From contig JAGXRK010000002.1 in the NCBI GenBank assembly GCA_018335755.1, positions 1 through 41,778 on the forward strand: a stretch of DNA of 41,778 bases, read 5' to 3'. A model generated the notes under the pieces. That model worked only from the letters and a program-made list of their open reading frames with translations. It was not told the origin of the DNA and did not search any database. Position 1 is the stretch's first letter, and every line of letters begins with the position of its first letter. Positions 1-8,643 of this stretch are shown piece by piece. The DNA comes from Ignavibacterium sp. Its GTDB lineage: Bacteria > Bacteroidota > Ignavibacteria > Ignavibacteriales > Ignavibacteriaceae. The position numbers and the translations under genes are program-made.

Positions 1-828
1 CGCAAAACGCAGAGAGTAATCCGCGAAGGCGGAGTGCCAAACTTAGAACCGTTAGTCTGCTAATATTTAGAAAAGTTACCCCACGAGGTCCTCATATTAA
101 AAATGTTTTAATAATCCTTATGGTAAATTAGAATTATTTACACCAAAGTCAAGTTATGTTTTTATTCACTTACAATTTTTATAAATCCATCGAAGCGATT
201 TGGTAAAAAATATTTCACACACAAAATTTTAACTAACTATACTCAAGTTGACCGCTTAGTTAGAATGGGCTAAAGCCCGTGCTGTTTTTGAATGGTTTCT
301 AATCCCCGACCTGAAGGTCGGGGCTATTATAGCCACGCCCTTTAGGGCGTGGACTAAGAAAATTACAAAAATTTTGAGGGGTTTTAACCCCTTACCATAT
401 AGGCGGTCAACTTGAGTTACAACAATCGATGGAAAATAATGTAATAAGGTTTTGCCTTTAGTATTACAGTGCGTTACGAAGGTTTATTTTAAATAGTGTC
501 TGTAATTTCATATAAGTTAGCCTTTTTTTCAGGATAAGCCAGAAATACATTAGTAACAAAATACACCTGGCAGCATAAACCTTATTATCTTCTCAACTAC
601 ATAGAAAAAAGTTTAAAGATCAATTACATTTGAAAAAGTAAACTGATAAAAGTAAAGTTTAGCTTAAACTATTTTTCTATTTAAGTTTTTTGTTGGACAA
701 AACGAGTGTGAAAAATAATTCTTAAACGCAACCAATGTTTACTTACAATTTATGTGGACATTAAAAGGATGTTTTTCTTATATTGCCACCGCATTTAACC
801 GTCCGATTTTACAATAAATTATATTTTT
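1..828. other. Intergenic region without a recognisable gene
   Basis: No open frame here looks like a protein gene and I see no tRNA or rRNA fold. It contains a small GC hairpin at 20-33 (TCCGC, GAAG loop, GCGGA) and the composite inverted-repeat element annotated separately at 241-417. From 418 to 828 the sequence is AT-rich and shows no convincing promoter. The PIG-L gene start at 829 lacks a Shine-Dalgarno sequence, which is common in this lineage. Confidence 0.6.
241..417. repeat. MITE-like composite palindromic element with 15-bp terminal inverted repeats
   Basis: The ends ACTCAAGTTGACCGC (241-255) and GCGGTCAACTTGAGT (403-417) are perfect inverted repeats. Four palindromes lie in a row inside: GGGCT/AGCCC at 267-278, a 9-bp stem CCCCGACCT/AGGTCGGGG at 304-323, a 9-bp stem CCACGCCCT/AGGGCGTGG at 333-352, and a 7-bp stem AGGGGTT/AACCCCT at 377-392. 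There is no coding capacity. The structure resembles a non-autonomous miniature transposable element or a cluster of REP sequences of the kind spread by RAYT-type transposases. No clear target-site duplication is visible. Confidence 0.7.
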
Positions 829-3315
829 ATGAAGCTGAATAAAATTCTGTCCCACATACTTTTTGCTCTGCTTGCATTAGCGTCATTCAATAATGCTCAG
901 CCTGAAAGAAACCTATCTTCATCTGAAATAAAACTTGCATTAAAAAAACTTAATGTACTTGGAAGCGTTCTCTATATCGCCGCTCATCCCGATGATGAAA
1001 ATACTGCGGTGCTTTCGTACTTTGCATCCGGTAAGATGACGAGAACCGGATATCTTTCACTTACACGCGGTGACGGCGGACAGAATTTAATCGGCAGCGA
1101 ACAATCCGATGAGCTTGGAGTTATCAGAACACAGGAACTGCTTGAAGCCCGCAAAAAAGACGGCGCTGAACAGTTCTTCTCAAGAGCAATTGATTTTGGC
1201 TACTCAAAAACAGCCGAGGAAACTTTTAAAATCTGGGGTAAAGATGAAATACTTTCTGATGTTGTGTACATTATTAGAAAATTCAGACCGGATATAATTA
1301 TTAACAGATTTCCAACTGACGGAAACGGCGGACACGGTCATCATACCGCTTCTGCAATTCTGGCTATAGAAGCATTTAAAATTGCGAATGATAAAAATGC
1401 TTTCCCAGAGCAATTAAAATACGTTGATACCTGGCAGCCCAAAAGAATTTTCTGGAATGCGTGGATGCCTCTGCTTGAGCAAAGAGGTGATGATCTTTCT
1501 AAACTGATCAGCGTTAATCTCGGCGACTTTAATAGTCTGCTTGGAATGTCTTATACGGAAATTTCTGCAATCAGCAGGACGATGCATAAAAGCCAGGGCT
1601 TCGGATCTGGCGGCAGAAGAGATGAAGTGCTTAATTATTTTCAACCTCTTGAAGGTAGTGATGTAAAAAATGATTTACTTGAAGACATCGATATTTCCTG
1701 GAGCAGGGTTAAAGGAGGAAACGAAATCGGGAAGATGATTGAATCAGTTATTGAAAAATTTGATCATCTAAATCCTTCATCAAGTATTCCTGATTTGGTT
1801 TCTATTTATCAAAAAATTTCTTTGATTGATGACAAGTACTGGAAGGAAGTTAAACTTAAAGAATTAAAAGAGATCATACGCTCCTGTGCCGGTATCTGGA
1901 TAGAAGCAATATCAAAAGATTTTTTCGCCTCACCCGGTGATAAGATCGACATTACAACCGGAATTGTAAACAGAAGTGATAGAAATATCACTCTTAAACA
2001 AATCAGTGTTTCTTATGCTGACGAAGTGGTGATTAATTCTGTTCTGCAGAAAGGTAAAATGCACAACAATACTTTCACAATACAAATTCCTGTTAATGCA
2101 GAAGTAACTCAGCCATTCTGGTTAAGCAGTGAACACAGAATCGGAATTTACGAGGTTGATGATCAGAGATTAATTGCTAAAGCAGAAAATGATCCGGTAT
2201 TAATAGCATGGTTCACAATTGAGATTAATGGTCAGGAAATTGATTATCAAACTCCGGTCTATCACAGAAGGGTTGATCCGGTTGACGGAGAAATATACAG
2301 ACCGTTGTTAATTGCTCCGCCTGTAACACTGAATTTCGATAAAGATGTTTATTTATTCCCGGATAACAACGAAAGAGAAATAAGGTTAAACTTAAAATCG
2401 TTCAAAGAAAATACTAATGGAAGAATTAATCTCAGTGTGAATAACGGATGGAAAATTGATCCTGCATTTATAGATTTTTCTATCGAATCAAAATATCAGA
2501 CGAAACAGGTTATTGTTAAAGTAATTCCGACAAAGGATTTCAGGGAATCAGAGCTTAAAGCTGAAATGGTGGTTGATGGTAAAACTTTCTCAAACAGTTT
2601 AATTGAGATCAGCTATCCTCACATAATGCAGCAGACTCTTTTTCCGCATTCAAAGTCAAAGCTTGTCAGACTGGATATAGGTGATAAAGTAGTTTACAGA
2701 ATAGGATACATAAACGGTTCCGGCGATAAAATTCCCGAATATCTTCGCGAACTTGGTTTTACAGTTGATATACTTTCCGATGATGATCTTCTGTCAAAAG
2801 ATTTGAATGAATACAAAACTATTATTGCAGGAATCAGAGCTTACAACACGCGCGATGTATTATCATCAGCTCAAAAAAGAATTCTAGAGTTTATCTACAA
2901 CGGGGGAAATTATGTGGTTCAATATCAGATCGGCAGAGGTATAATAACATTTCCATCTCCTTATCTATTTGAAATTTCCAGGGATAGAGTAACCGATGAA
3001 AATTCAGATGTTACACTGTTAAATTCAAACAGCAGTTTATTAAGCCGTCCGAATAAGATTTCCGATACGGATTTTCTCGGATGGATACAGGAACGCGGAT
3101 TATATTTTGCATCCGACTTCAATGAAAACTATCAATCCTTCTTAGCAATGAATGATGAAGGTGAATCGCCCAAAGACGGTTCACTGATAAAAACGAATTA
3201 CGGAAAAGGTACTTTTATATATACCGGGTTATCTTTCTTCAGGCAAATTCCTGCAGGTGTTCCCGGAGCAATAAGACTTTTTGTAAATCTTATTTCGGCA
3301 GGTGTGAATGATTGA
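829..3315 (+). CDS. Secreted PIG-L/LmbE family deacetylase, large form
   Basis: An 828-residue protein with a signal peptide (about 1-23). The zinc-binding PIG-L/LmbE motif AHPDDE lies at residues 52-57 and a second metal-site motif HGHH at 169-172, so the catalytic domain (about 45-300) looks intact. PIG-L enzymes remove acetyl groups from N-acetylglucosamine-type conjugates; the substrate here is unknown. A beta-rich middle region (about 370-610) and a C-terminal region (about 625-828) resembling a class I glutamine-amidotransferase/ThuA-like fold follow. This makes it much longer than the ~230-aa minimal family member, as in other Bacteroidota exported forms. The stop codon overlaps the start of a 48-aa membrane protein, which in turn overlaps an SSS symporter. 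The three genes therefore look co-translated, and I infer deacetylation outside the membrane followed by uptake of a product. The start is the first ATG before the signal peptide. Confidence 0.88.
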   Translation: MKLNKILSHILFALLALASFNNAQPERNLSSSEIKLALKKLNVLGSVLYIAAHPDDENTAVLSYFASGKMTRTGYLSLTRGDGGQNLIGSEQSDELGVIRTQELLEARKKDGAEQFFSRAIDFGYSKTAEETFKIWGKDEILSDVVYIIRKFRPDIIINRFPTDGNGGHGHHTASAILAIEAFKIANDKNAFPEQLKYVDTWQPKRIFWNAWMPLLEQRGDDLSKLISVNLGDFNSLLGMSYTEISAISRTMHKSQGFGSGGRRDEVLNYFQPLEGSDVKNDLLEDIDISWSRVKGGNEIGKMIESVIEKFDHLNPSSSIPDLVSIYQKISLIDDKYWKEVKLKELKEIIRSCAGIWIEAISKDFFASPGDKIDITTGIVNRSDRNITLKQISVSYADEVVINSVLQKGKMHNNTFTIQIPVNAEVTQPFWLSSEHRIGIYEVDDQRLIAKAENDPVLIAWFTIEINGQEIDYQTPVYHRRVDPVDGEIYRPLLIAPPVTLNFDKDVYLFPDNNEREIRLNLKSFKENTNGRINLSVNNGWKIDPAFIDFSIESKYQTKQVIVKVIPTKDFRESELKAEMVVDGKTFSNSLIEISYPHIMQQTLFPHSKSKLVRLDIGDKVVYRIGYINGSGDKIPEYLRELGFTVDILSDDDLLSKDLNEYKTIIAGIRAYNTRDVLSSAQKRILEFIYNGGNYVVQYQIGRGIITFPSPYLFEISRDRVTDENSDVTLLNSNSSLLSRPNKISDTDFLGWIQERGLYFASDFNENYQSFLAMNDEGESPKDGSLIKTNYGKGTFIYTGLSFFRQIPAGVPGAIRLFVNLISAGVND

Positions 3316-3454
3316 AAAAAATACCATTCCGCAAAACGGCGAAAATGAAAAACCGCCTGTATTCAAAAGCTGGAAACGACTTTACATTTTTGTTTTAGTT
3401 CAGTTATCAGTTCTCATTCTTCTCTTCTACATCTTTACAAAGGCATTTGAATGA
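3308..3454 (+). CDS. Small single-TM protein, putative symporter accessory subunit
   Basis: A 48-residue open frame that starts inside the end of the deacetylase gene (8-bp overlap) and ends in an ATGA overlap with the following symporter start. The polar N-terminus (about 1-24, ending in SWKR) is followed by one hydrophobic segment (about 25-44) and a short tail. The double overlap with both neighbours is strong evidence of a real, translationally coupled gene, although it is too short for most gene callers. Small membrane proteins encoded just before sodium symporters are known accessory subunits in other families (for example MetS with MetP). A subunit role here is inference. Topology is probably N-terminus inside, by the positive-inside rule (Lys/Arg before the segment). 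Confidence 0.72.
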   Translation: MIEKNTIPQNGENEKPPVFKSWKRLYIFVLVQLSVLILLFYIFTKAFE

Positions 3455-5148
3455 GTCTGACCGACTGGATTGTAATGTGCGGATTTATCGGATTCATTGT
3501 TGCTTACGGAACCTGGAAGACAAGAAAAATAAATGATATGAACGATTACCACCGCGCAGGAAGAACAACTCCGTGGTGGACCGTGGCGCTTTCGATAATG
3601 GCAACACAGGCAAGTGCGATAACTTTCCTCTCGACTCCCGGACAGGCTTACGTTGATGGTATGCGCTTCTTACAATTCTATCTCGGTCTGCCGATTGCAA
3701 TGATTATACTTGCAGTTACTGCTGTTCCTATCTACAATAAACTAAATGTGTTCACAGCTTATGAATATCTTGAAAACAGGTTTGATCTAAAAAACAGAAT
3801 TCTCGGTAGTGTTTTGTTTTTATCGCAGAGAGGTTTAGCGGCAGGATTTACAATTTATGCGCCGGCACTTATTCTTTCCGTAATTCTTGGCTGGGAAATT
3901 AATTATACAATACTAATAATCGGCACACTTGTAATAATTTATACAACCGTCGGCGGTTCAAATGCTGTAAACAAGACTCATTTGCTTCAAATGGGAGTTA
4001 TAACATTCGGAATGTTTGCCGCATTCTATATGATCTATCAATTACTCCCTGATGAAGTTTCTGTGGTTGATGCTGCTTATGTTGCTGGTAAGATGGGAAA
4101 GCTTAACGCAATAGATTTTACATTTGATTTGAGCAACAGATACACGTTCTGGTCAGGCATAATAGGCGGAACGTTTTTAATGTTATCTTATTTTGGTACC
4201 GATCAATCGCAGGTACAAAGATATTTAGCAGGTAGTTCTATAAAGCAAAGCCGCATTGGGTTAATTGTGAACGGACTTGTAAAAATTCCGATGCAGTTCA
4301 TCATTCTGTTTATCGGTGCAATGGTATTTGTTTTCTTCCAGTTTGTTGCCCCGCCAATATATTTTAATCCGGTTGAAACCAGGAACATTTTAAACAGTGA
4401 ATATGCTGAAGAATACAAGCAGCTTGAAGAATCTTATGTTCAGTTACAGGAAGGAAAGAAGCAGGATATTCTTGAAATGCTTTCCGCAATTAAGAATAAT
4501 GATGAACTAAAAGAAGCATCGCTGAAAGAAGAAATACTTGAAAAGGAAAATTCTGCAAAAGAAATAAGAGAGCAGGCGGTCGGTTTAATTAAAACTGCCA
4601 ATCCCCTATCCGATGGGAATGATACGAATTACATTTTCATTTCATTCATCATAAATTTTTTGCCAATAGGATTAATCGGATTAATACTTGCGGCAATTCT
4701 TTCTGCTTCAATGTCATCAACATCTGCTGAATTGAATGCACTTGCATCAACAAGTGTCATTGATATATATAAACGCTTGATTAAAAAAGATGGAAGTGAT
4801 AAGCATTATTTAAGAGCTTCAAAACTAACTACTGTTTTCTGGGGGATATATGCTATCACATTTGCGCTCTTTGCCAGTGAGTTAGGATCGTTAATTGAGG
4901 CAGTTAATATTCTGGGTTCACTTGTTTACGGAACGATACTCGGAATTTTTCTTTGTGCGTTTTATATAAAGAGGACAAATGGATCTTCTGTCTTCTATTC
5001 TGCACTGATTGCCGAGGCAGTGGTGCTGTATGCGTATTTATTCACATCCATTCCATTTTTATGGTACAATGTGATTGGATGCATGCTTGTTGTTCTGCTT
5101 TCGTTAGTTTTCACTCCGTTTTTTAACAAAGTCGAGAGGATTGATTAA
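3451..5148 (+). CDS. SSS-family sodium:solute symporter
   Basis: A 565-residue polytopic membrane protein of the solute:sodium symporter (SLC5/SSS, LeuT-fold) family. The early segment DWIVMCGFIGFIVAYGTW, the ALSIMATQASAITFLSTPG stretch around residues 47-66 and the later SMSSTSAELNALAS stretch (around 420-434) are typical of the sodium- and substrate-binding helices. A charged, probably helical insert at about residues 310-390, rich in Glu and Lys, separates two groups of TM helices and is longer than in classical members such as PutP. The gene follows an exported deacetylase and a tiny TM protein in one overlapping unit. I infer import of a sugar or amino-sugar product, but the substrate cannot be read from the sequence. 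No terminator is evident after the stop. Confidence 0.9.
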   Translation: MSLTDWIVMCGFIGFIVAYGTWKTRKINDMNDYHRAGRTTPWWTVALSIMATQASAITFLSTPGQAYVDGMRFLQFYLGLPIAMIILAVTAVPIYNKLNVFTAYEYLENRFDLKNRILGSVLFLSQRGLAAGFTIYAPALILSVILGWEINYTILIIGTLVIIYTTVGGSNAVNKTHLLQMGVITFGMFAAFYMIYQLLPDEVSVVDAAYVAGKMGKLNAIDFTFDLSNRYTFWSGIIGGTFLMLSYFGTDQSQVQRYLAGSSIKQSRIGLIVNGLVKIPMQFIILFIGAMVFVFFQFVAPPIYFNPVETRNILNSEYAEEYKQLEESYVQLQEGKKQDILEMLSAIKNNDELKEASLKEEILEKENSAKEIREQAVGLIKTANPLSDGNDTNYIFISFIINFLPIGLIGLILAAILSASMSSTSAELNALASTSVIDIYKRLIKKDGSDKHYLRASKLTTVFWGIYAITFALFASELGSLIEAVNILGSLVYGTILGIFLCAFYIKRTNGSSVFYSALIAEAVVLYAYLFTSIPFLWYNVIGCMLVVLLSLVFTPFFNKVERID

Positions 5149-5285
5149 TTCTGGTTTAAATGTTGAACTACTTCGGAGTCATTTCACTGTTAATAAACTT
5201 CTAAATACTATTCGGAATATTTTTGATTTCTGCTGCTTATCACCCGATATTTTTTAATCCCGAAGCTGGCTGTCGCATTACCAAT

Positions 5286-5384
5286 ATTGTCATTTCGAAT
5301 CCCGTTCTTGCTTGTCGGAAACAGGTTTATCGGGTGAGAAATCTGGGGATGCCCTTTAGATGTCTTCCATTGGTCGAAATGACA
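5286..5384. repeat. Degenerate copy of an inverted-repeat family (GTCATTTCGA type)
   Basis: The ends TGTCATTTCGA (5288-5298) and TCGAAATGACA (5374-5384) are an 11-bp perfect inverted repeat. Inside are a GAGAAATCT block and a GGGATGCC block. The same blocks in the same order occur in the element at 34405-34511, so the two are diverged members of one family. A partial extra end (GGTTGAGATGAC, 5420-5431) follows. It lies in the 446-bp gap between the symporter and the TetR gene (5149-5594), which has no credible protein gene; frames crossing the gap are repeat-derived. Confidence 0.7.
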
Positions 5385-5463
5385 GAACGCAAAGAACGCT
5401 CTTTTAGATTTCCCCCTTTGGTTGAGATGACTTTTACGCGAAAGCCACCGAACTGATTGAACG

Positions 5464-5512
5464 TTTATAGGCCTATAAATTCCACCGGCAAAGCACAACT
5501 CCAAAGGAGTTG
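5464..5512. repeat. Two short palindromes upstream of the TetR gene
   Basis: TTTATAGGCCTATAAA at 5464-5479 is a perfect 16-bp palindrome. CAACTCC-AAA-GGAGTTG at 5496-5512 is a 7-bp-stem hairpin. The first could be an operator for a dimeric regulator, although it lies about 115 bp upstream of the TetR start. The second resembles the small REP-like hairpins common in Bacteroidota intergenic DNA. The role is unknown. Confidence 0.45.
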
Positions 5513-5594
5513 CACATTAGATTTACTGCTCCATCATCGCTGTTTTTACACATTTATTATTATTTTGCTAATGTAAAAATCAACGGATATTATT

Positions 5595-6170
5595 TTGGCA
5601 AACGAAAAACGAATACAAATAATAAAAGCAGCAGATAAAAGATTTGCCAAGCACGGACTTAATAAAACATCACTTGATGAAATAGCCCGCGATTTACGTA
5701 TAGGTAAAGCCACTCTATATCATTATTTCAAATCAAAAGATGATCTTTTTTATCAGACAATAGCCTGGGAAGTTGAACAGTATATTCAAAATGTAACCTC
5801 TACACTGCAAAATTCTGAACAGCAGATAACAAACAGATTACTTGACTATATCACATATAAGGAAAATTTGAATCAGCATTCAAAACTGCTTTACGATATG
5901 CTTATAAAAGTGATTGAGGGATATTCGCTGGAAAAGGAAAACAAAATACTCAATGACCTGTTCCGTGCAGAAGAAGAATTATTAAAAACAGTTCTTACTG
6001 ATTTTTATCATTCAAAAGTTGTAAGTGTTACTCCGGTACTGCCTACCTATATACTTATGCTTAGTTGGGGAATGGTATTTGGAAACAGGCTTAATAAAAC
6101 TGCATTCCAGGAAAGAGTTGTCAACTACAAAGAACTTATTCTAAAATCGATTGAAAGCATTTTACGTTAG
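5595..6170 (+). CDS. TetR/AcrR family transcriptional regulator
   Basis: A 191-residue protein with a typical N-terminal TetR helix-turn-helix (about 8-52): RFAKHGLNKTSLDEIARDL, then GKATLYHYFKSKDDLF. The C-terminal ligand-binding region is all-helical and not assignable to an effector. The only start that keeps the full HTH is TTG at 5595; no ATG and no clear Shine-Dalgarno sequence lies nearby. The stop overlaps the phoU stop by a few bases tail to tail, so the two transcripts must overlap. No obvious target operon is adjacent on the same strand; autoregulation through the palindrome at 5464-5479 is possible but untested. Confidence 0.88.
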   Translation: MANEKRIQIIKAADKRFAKHGLNKTSLDEIARDLRIGKATLYHYFKSKDDLFYQTIAWEVEQYIQNVTSTLQNSEQQITNRLLDYITYKENLNQHSKLLYDMLIKVIEGYSLEKENKILNDLFRAEEELLKTVLTDFYHSKVVSVTPVLPTYILMLSWGMVFGNRLNKTAFQERVVNYKELILKSIESILR

Positions 6171-6865
6171 CTTTCCTCTTCTTCTTCATCATCCTGAGTA
6201 AATAAATATTTTTCATACTTATGTTTTATCATCTGCGCTTCAACTATAAAAAATACATCCTCTGCAATATTTGTTGTATGATCAGCAAGTCTTTCCAGTT
6301 CTCTTGAAATAACTAATAAGGCTACAGCAGGTTCAATGTTTTCTGAATTATACTTCATAATTTCCTTCAGAATTACATGATTTTCAGCATTCATATTATC
6401 AATCATATCATCAGATAGAATTACCTTTTTTGCAAGCTCAGCATTTTCTCCTATGAACGAGTCAATTGCGTTCTTAAGCATTTGCTGGACAATGGTAAAC
6501 ATTTCGGCAATCTTTGTTTGATTGTAAAATGCAGGCTTCTTTTGTATCAATAAAATATTTTCAGAAATGTTTACTGCGATATCGCCAATTCTTTCAAGGT
6601 TACTGTTGATTGTAAGGGATGACATAATGTAGCGCAAATCCATTGCAACTGGCTGGGACAATGCAAAGATCTTCTGGCATATCTTATCAATTTTTACATC
6701 GAACTTATTTACCTTTTTATCAAGATCGATAACGGTACCCGCAAGTTCCAGATTTTCTTCCTCTACTGATCTAATTGCAAAACTCACCTGCTCATCAACA
6801 AGGCTGCACATTTTAATGATACGGGTTTTGAGTTTATCGAGATGTTCGTCAAGTAATCGCTGCAT
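6167..6865 (-). CDS. phoU: Phosphate transport system regulator PhoU
   Basis: A 232-residue all-alpha protein made of two PhoU repeats, the usual length for the family. Metal-cluster-type motifs can be seen, such as DLDKKVNKFDVKID in repeat 1 and ERLADHTTNIAEDV near the end of repeat 2. PhoU connects the PstSCAB transporter with PhoR and represses phosphate uptake genes when phosphate is plentiful. It is the last gene of the pst operon, downstream of pstB. A good Shine-Dalgarno sequence (AAGGAAAG on the minus strand) precedes the ATG. It ends with an acidic tail (DDEEEEES). No phoB/phoR pair is visible in the window. Confidence 0.95.
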   Translation of the reverse strand: MQRLLDEHLDKLKTRIIKMCSLVDEQVSFAIRSVEEENLELAGTVIDLDKKVNKFDVKIDKICQKIFALSQPVAMDLRYIMSSLTINSNLERIGDIAVNISENILLIQKKPAFYNQTKIAEMFTIVQQMLKNAIDSFIGENAELAKKVILSDDMIDNMNAENHVILKEIMKYNSENIEPAVALLVISRELERLADHTTNIAEDVFFIVEAQMIKHKYEKYLFTQDDEEEEES

Positions 6866-6916
6866 TAACTTTCCTTAAATTTTTAATTGTATTATAAATG
6901 TAAATTAAAAAAATAA

Positions 6917-7675
6917 TTAACCAAATCTTCCCGTAACATAATCCTCTGTCTGTTTAATAGAAGGATTAGTAAAAATTTTTGTTGTTCTGTCATATTCAAT
7001 TAATTCACCAAGATAGAAAAATGCGGTGTTATCACTAACACGAGCCGCCTGCTGCATATTGTGCGTTACAATAACGATGGTATATTTCTTTTTCAGGTCG
7101 TGGATAAGCTCTTCAATCTTTGCTGTGGAAATAGGATCAAGAGCGCTTGCCGGTTCATCCATTAATATTATTTCTGGTTTAACAGCTAATGCTCTGGCAA
7201 TACACAATCTCTGCTGCTGACCACCGGATAAACTTAAGGCATTTTCATTCAGTCTGTCTTTCACTTCATCCCAGATAGCAGCCTGATGCAAAGTTGTTTC
7301 AACTATTTCATCTAGGGCTTTTTTATCATTAATACCGTTTATTCTTGGTCCATAAACAAGATTCTCGAATATAGTCTTCGGAAAAAGATTAGCTTTCTGA
7401 AAGACCATACCAATACTCTTTCTGAGATTTACTACATCTATGTTTCTCTCATATATATCTACCCCATCTACATAAACTTTGCCTTCAATCCGAACATTAT
7501 CAATCAGATCGTTCATTCTGTTAAGTACACGAAGAAATGTGGATTTACCGCAGCCTGAAGGACCAATAAATGCTGTTACTCTTTTTTCAGGAATTTCAAG
7601 AGATATATCCTTTAATGCCTGTTTTTCGCTATAAAAAAGACTTAGCTTTTCCGTGAGTATTTTGGTTTCTTTCAT
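6917..7675 (-). CDS. pstB: Phosphate ABC transporter ATP-binding protein PstB
   Basis: A 252-residue ABC ATPase of normal PstB length. It has the Walker A motif GPSGCGKST (about 38-46), a PstB-typical LNRMNDLI stretch just after it, the signature LSGGQQQR and a Walker B ending [12 protein letters not shown], followed by the H-loop VTHNMQQA. It powers high-affinity phosphate import through PstC and PstA. It lies 15 bp downstream of pstA and 51 bp upstream of phoU in one operon. Confidence 0.97.
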   Translation of the reverse strand: MKETKILTEKLSLFYSEKQALKDISLEIPEKRVTAFIGPSGCGKSTFLRVLNRMNDLIDNVRIEGKVYVDGVDIYERNIDVVNLRKSIGMVFQKANLFPKTIFENLVYGPRINGINDKKALDEIVETTLHQAAIWDEVKDRLNENALSLSGGQQQRLCIARALAVKPEIILMDEPASALDPISTAKIEELIHDLKKKYTIVIVTHNMQQAARVSDNTAFFYLGELIEYDRTTKIFTNPSIKQTEDYVTGRFG

Positions 7676-7690
7676 ATCTTAAAATCTTAA

Positions 7691-8641
7691 TTAAAGTTTT
7701 CCTAATATTTTTCTGAACCTGTATCTAAACAGAATTGCTGTAATGTTCAGAAGGAATGTTAATGTAATAAGTACCAATGTTGATCCATACTGCAATGGTA
7801 AAGTTTTTGTCGGATTAGCTGACTGTGTTGCTAAGATAAAAATATGATATGCAAGATACATAAACTGCTTTGCAGGATTTATCATTGGAATACAGTAATC
7901 TCCAATGCACAGATCTGTAACAGGTAGATTTGGTAAAAAGAATGCCGCACCAAGAAATAAAATTGGAGCAGTTTCTCCTGCACCACGACTTATTGCAAGT
8001 ATAGTTCCTGTTAAAATACCCGGTCTTGCCTGAGGTAATACAACATTTTTTACTGTCTGCCATTTAGTAGCACCTAAACCATAAGAAGCATCACGATGAG
8101 ATTTGGGTACTGAGTTCAATGCTTCAAGTGTGGATACTATTACAATCGGCAAAACTAATACTGCAAGTGTTGATGATGCCCAGATAAGTGCTGGCTGACC
8201 AAATAGCAAACCGGTTTCTAAAACTTCATCGATACCCTGACCAATAAACAAGATAAAAAATCCCAATCCGAATAAACCAAATACGATTGAAGGAACTCCG
8301 GCTAAATTATTAACAGATGTACGGATTATTCTAGTGAAAAAAGTATCCTTTGCATATTCATTAAGATAAATTGCTGAACAAACACCAAGCGGCACTGCCA
8401 TTAGAACCATGATCAGCGTAACTGCAACGGTACCGAAAATGGCTGGAAAAATTCCGCCTTCGGTCATATTGTTACGCGGTTCATCAAAAATAAATTCGAA
8501 GCTGATCACACCAATGCCTTCAATAAATATTTTCCCGAGTATTAGGAACAGCAGTAAGACAAGAAATCCAAATATCAATCGGACAAGATTAATGAATATG
8601 AATCCGGGTATATCTTTATGTTTTTTTGTCAGGTCTATCAT
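7691..8641 (-). CDS. pstA: Phosphate ABC transporter permease PstA
   Basis: A 316-residue inner-membrane permease with about six TM segments. The cytoplasmic coupling loop that docks with PstB (the EAA-type loop of the BPD_transp_1 family) is visible as SHRDASYGLGATKWQTVKNV, about residues 180-200. The hydrophobic N-terminus and large periplasmic loop after TM1 match PstA. It starts 2 bp after the pstC stop, without a Shine-Dalgarno sequence, so translational coupling is likely. Confidence 0.95.
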   Translation of the reverse strand: MIDLTKKHKDIPGFIFINLVRLIFGFLVLLLFLILGKIFIEGIGVISFEFIFDEPRNNMTEGGIFPAIFGTVAVTLIMVLMAVPLGVCSAIYLNEYAKDTFFTRIIRTSVNNLAGVPSIVFGLFGLGFFILFIGQGIDEVLETGLLFGQPALIWASSTLAVLVLPIVIVSTLEALNSVPKSHRDASYGLGATKWQTVKNVVLPQARPGILTGTILAISRGAGETAPILFLGAAFFLPNLPVTDLCIGDYCIPMINPAKQFMYLAYHIFILATQSANPTKTLPLQYGSTLVLITLTFLLNITAILFRYRFRKILGKL

Positions 8642-8643
8642 AA

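Noticed and set aside
443..586. AATAAGGTTT / AAACCTTATT 10-bp inverted repeat flanking about 120 bp
   Set aside because: Short, AT-rich and widely spaced, with no further symmetry between the arms; it is compatible with chance.
5208..5504. 98-codon minus-strand frame, with a 77-codon plus-strand frame at 5223-5456, in the gap before the TetR gene
   Set aside because: Both cross the decayed inverted-repeat element and palindromes, have no protein-like pattern and no ribosome site. They are repeat-derived open frames.
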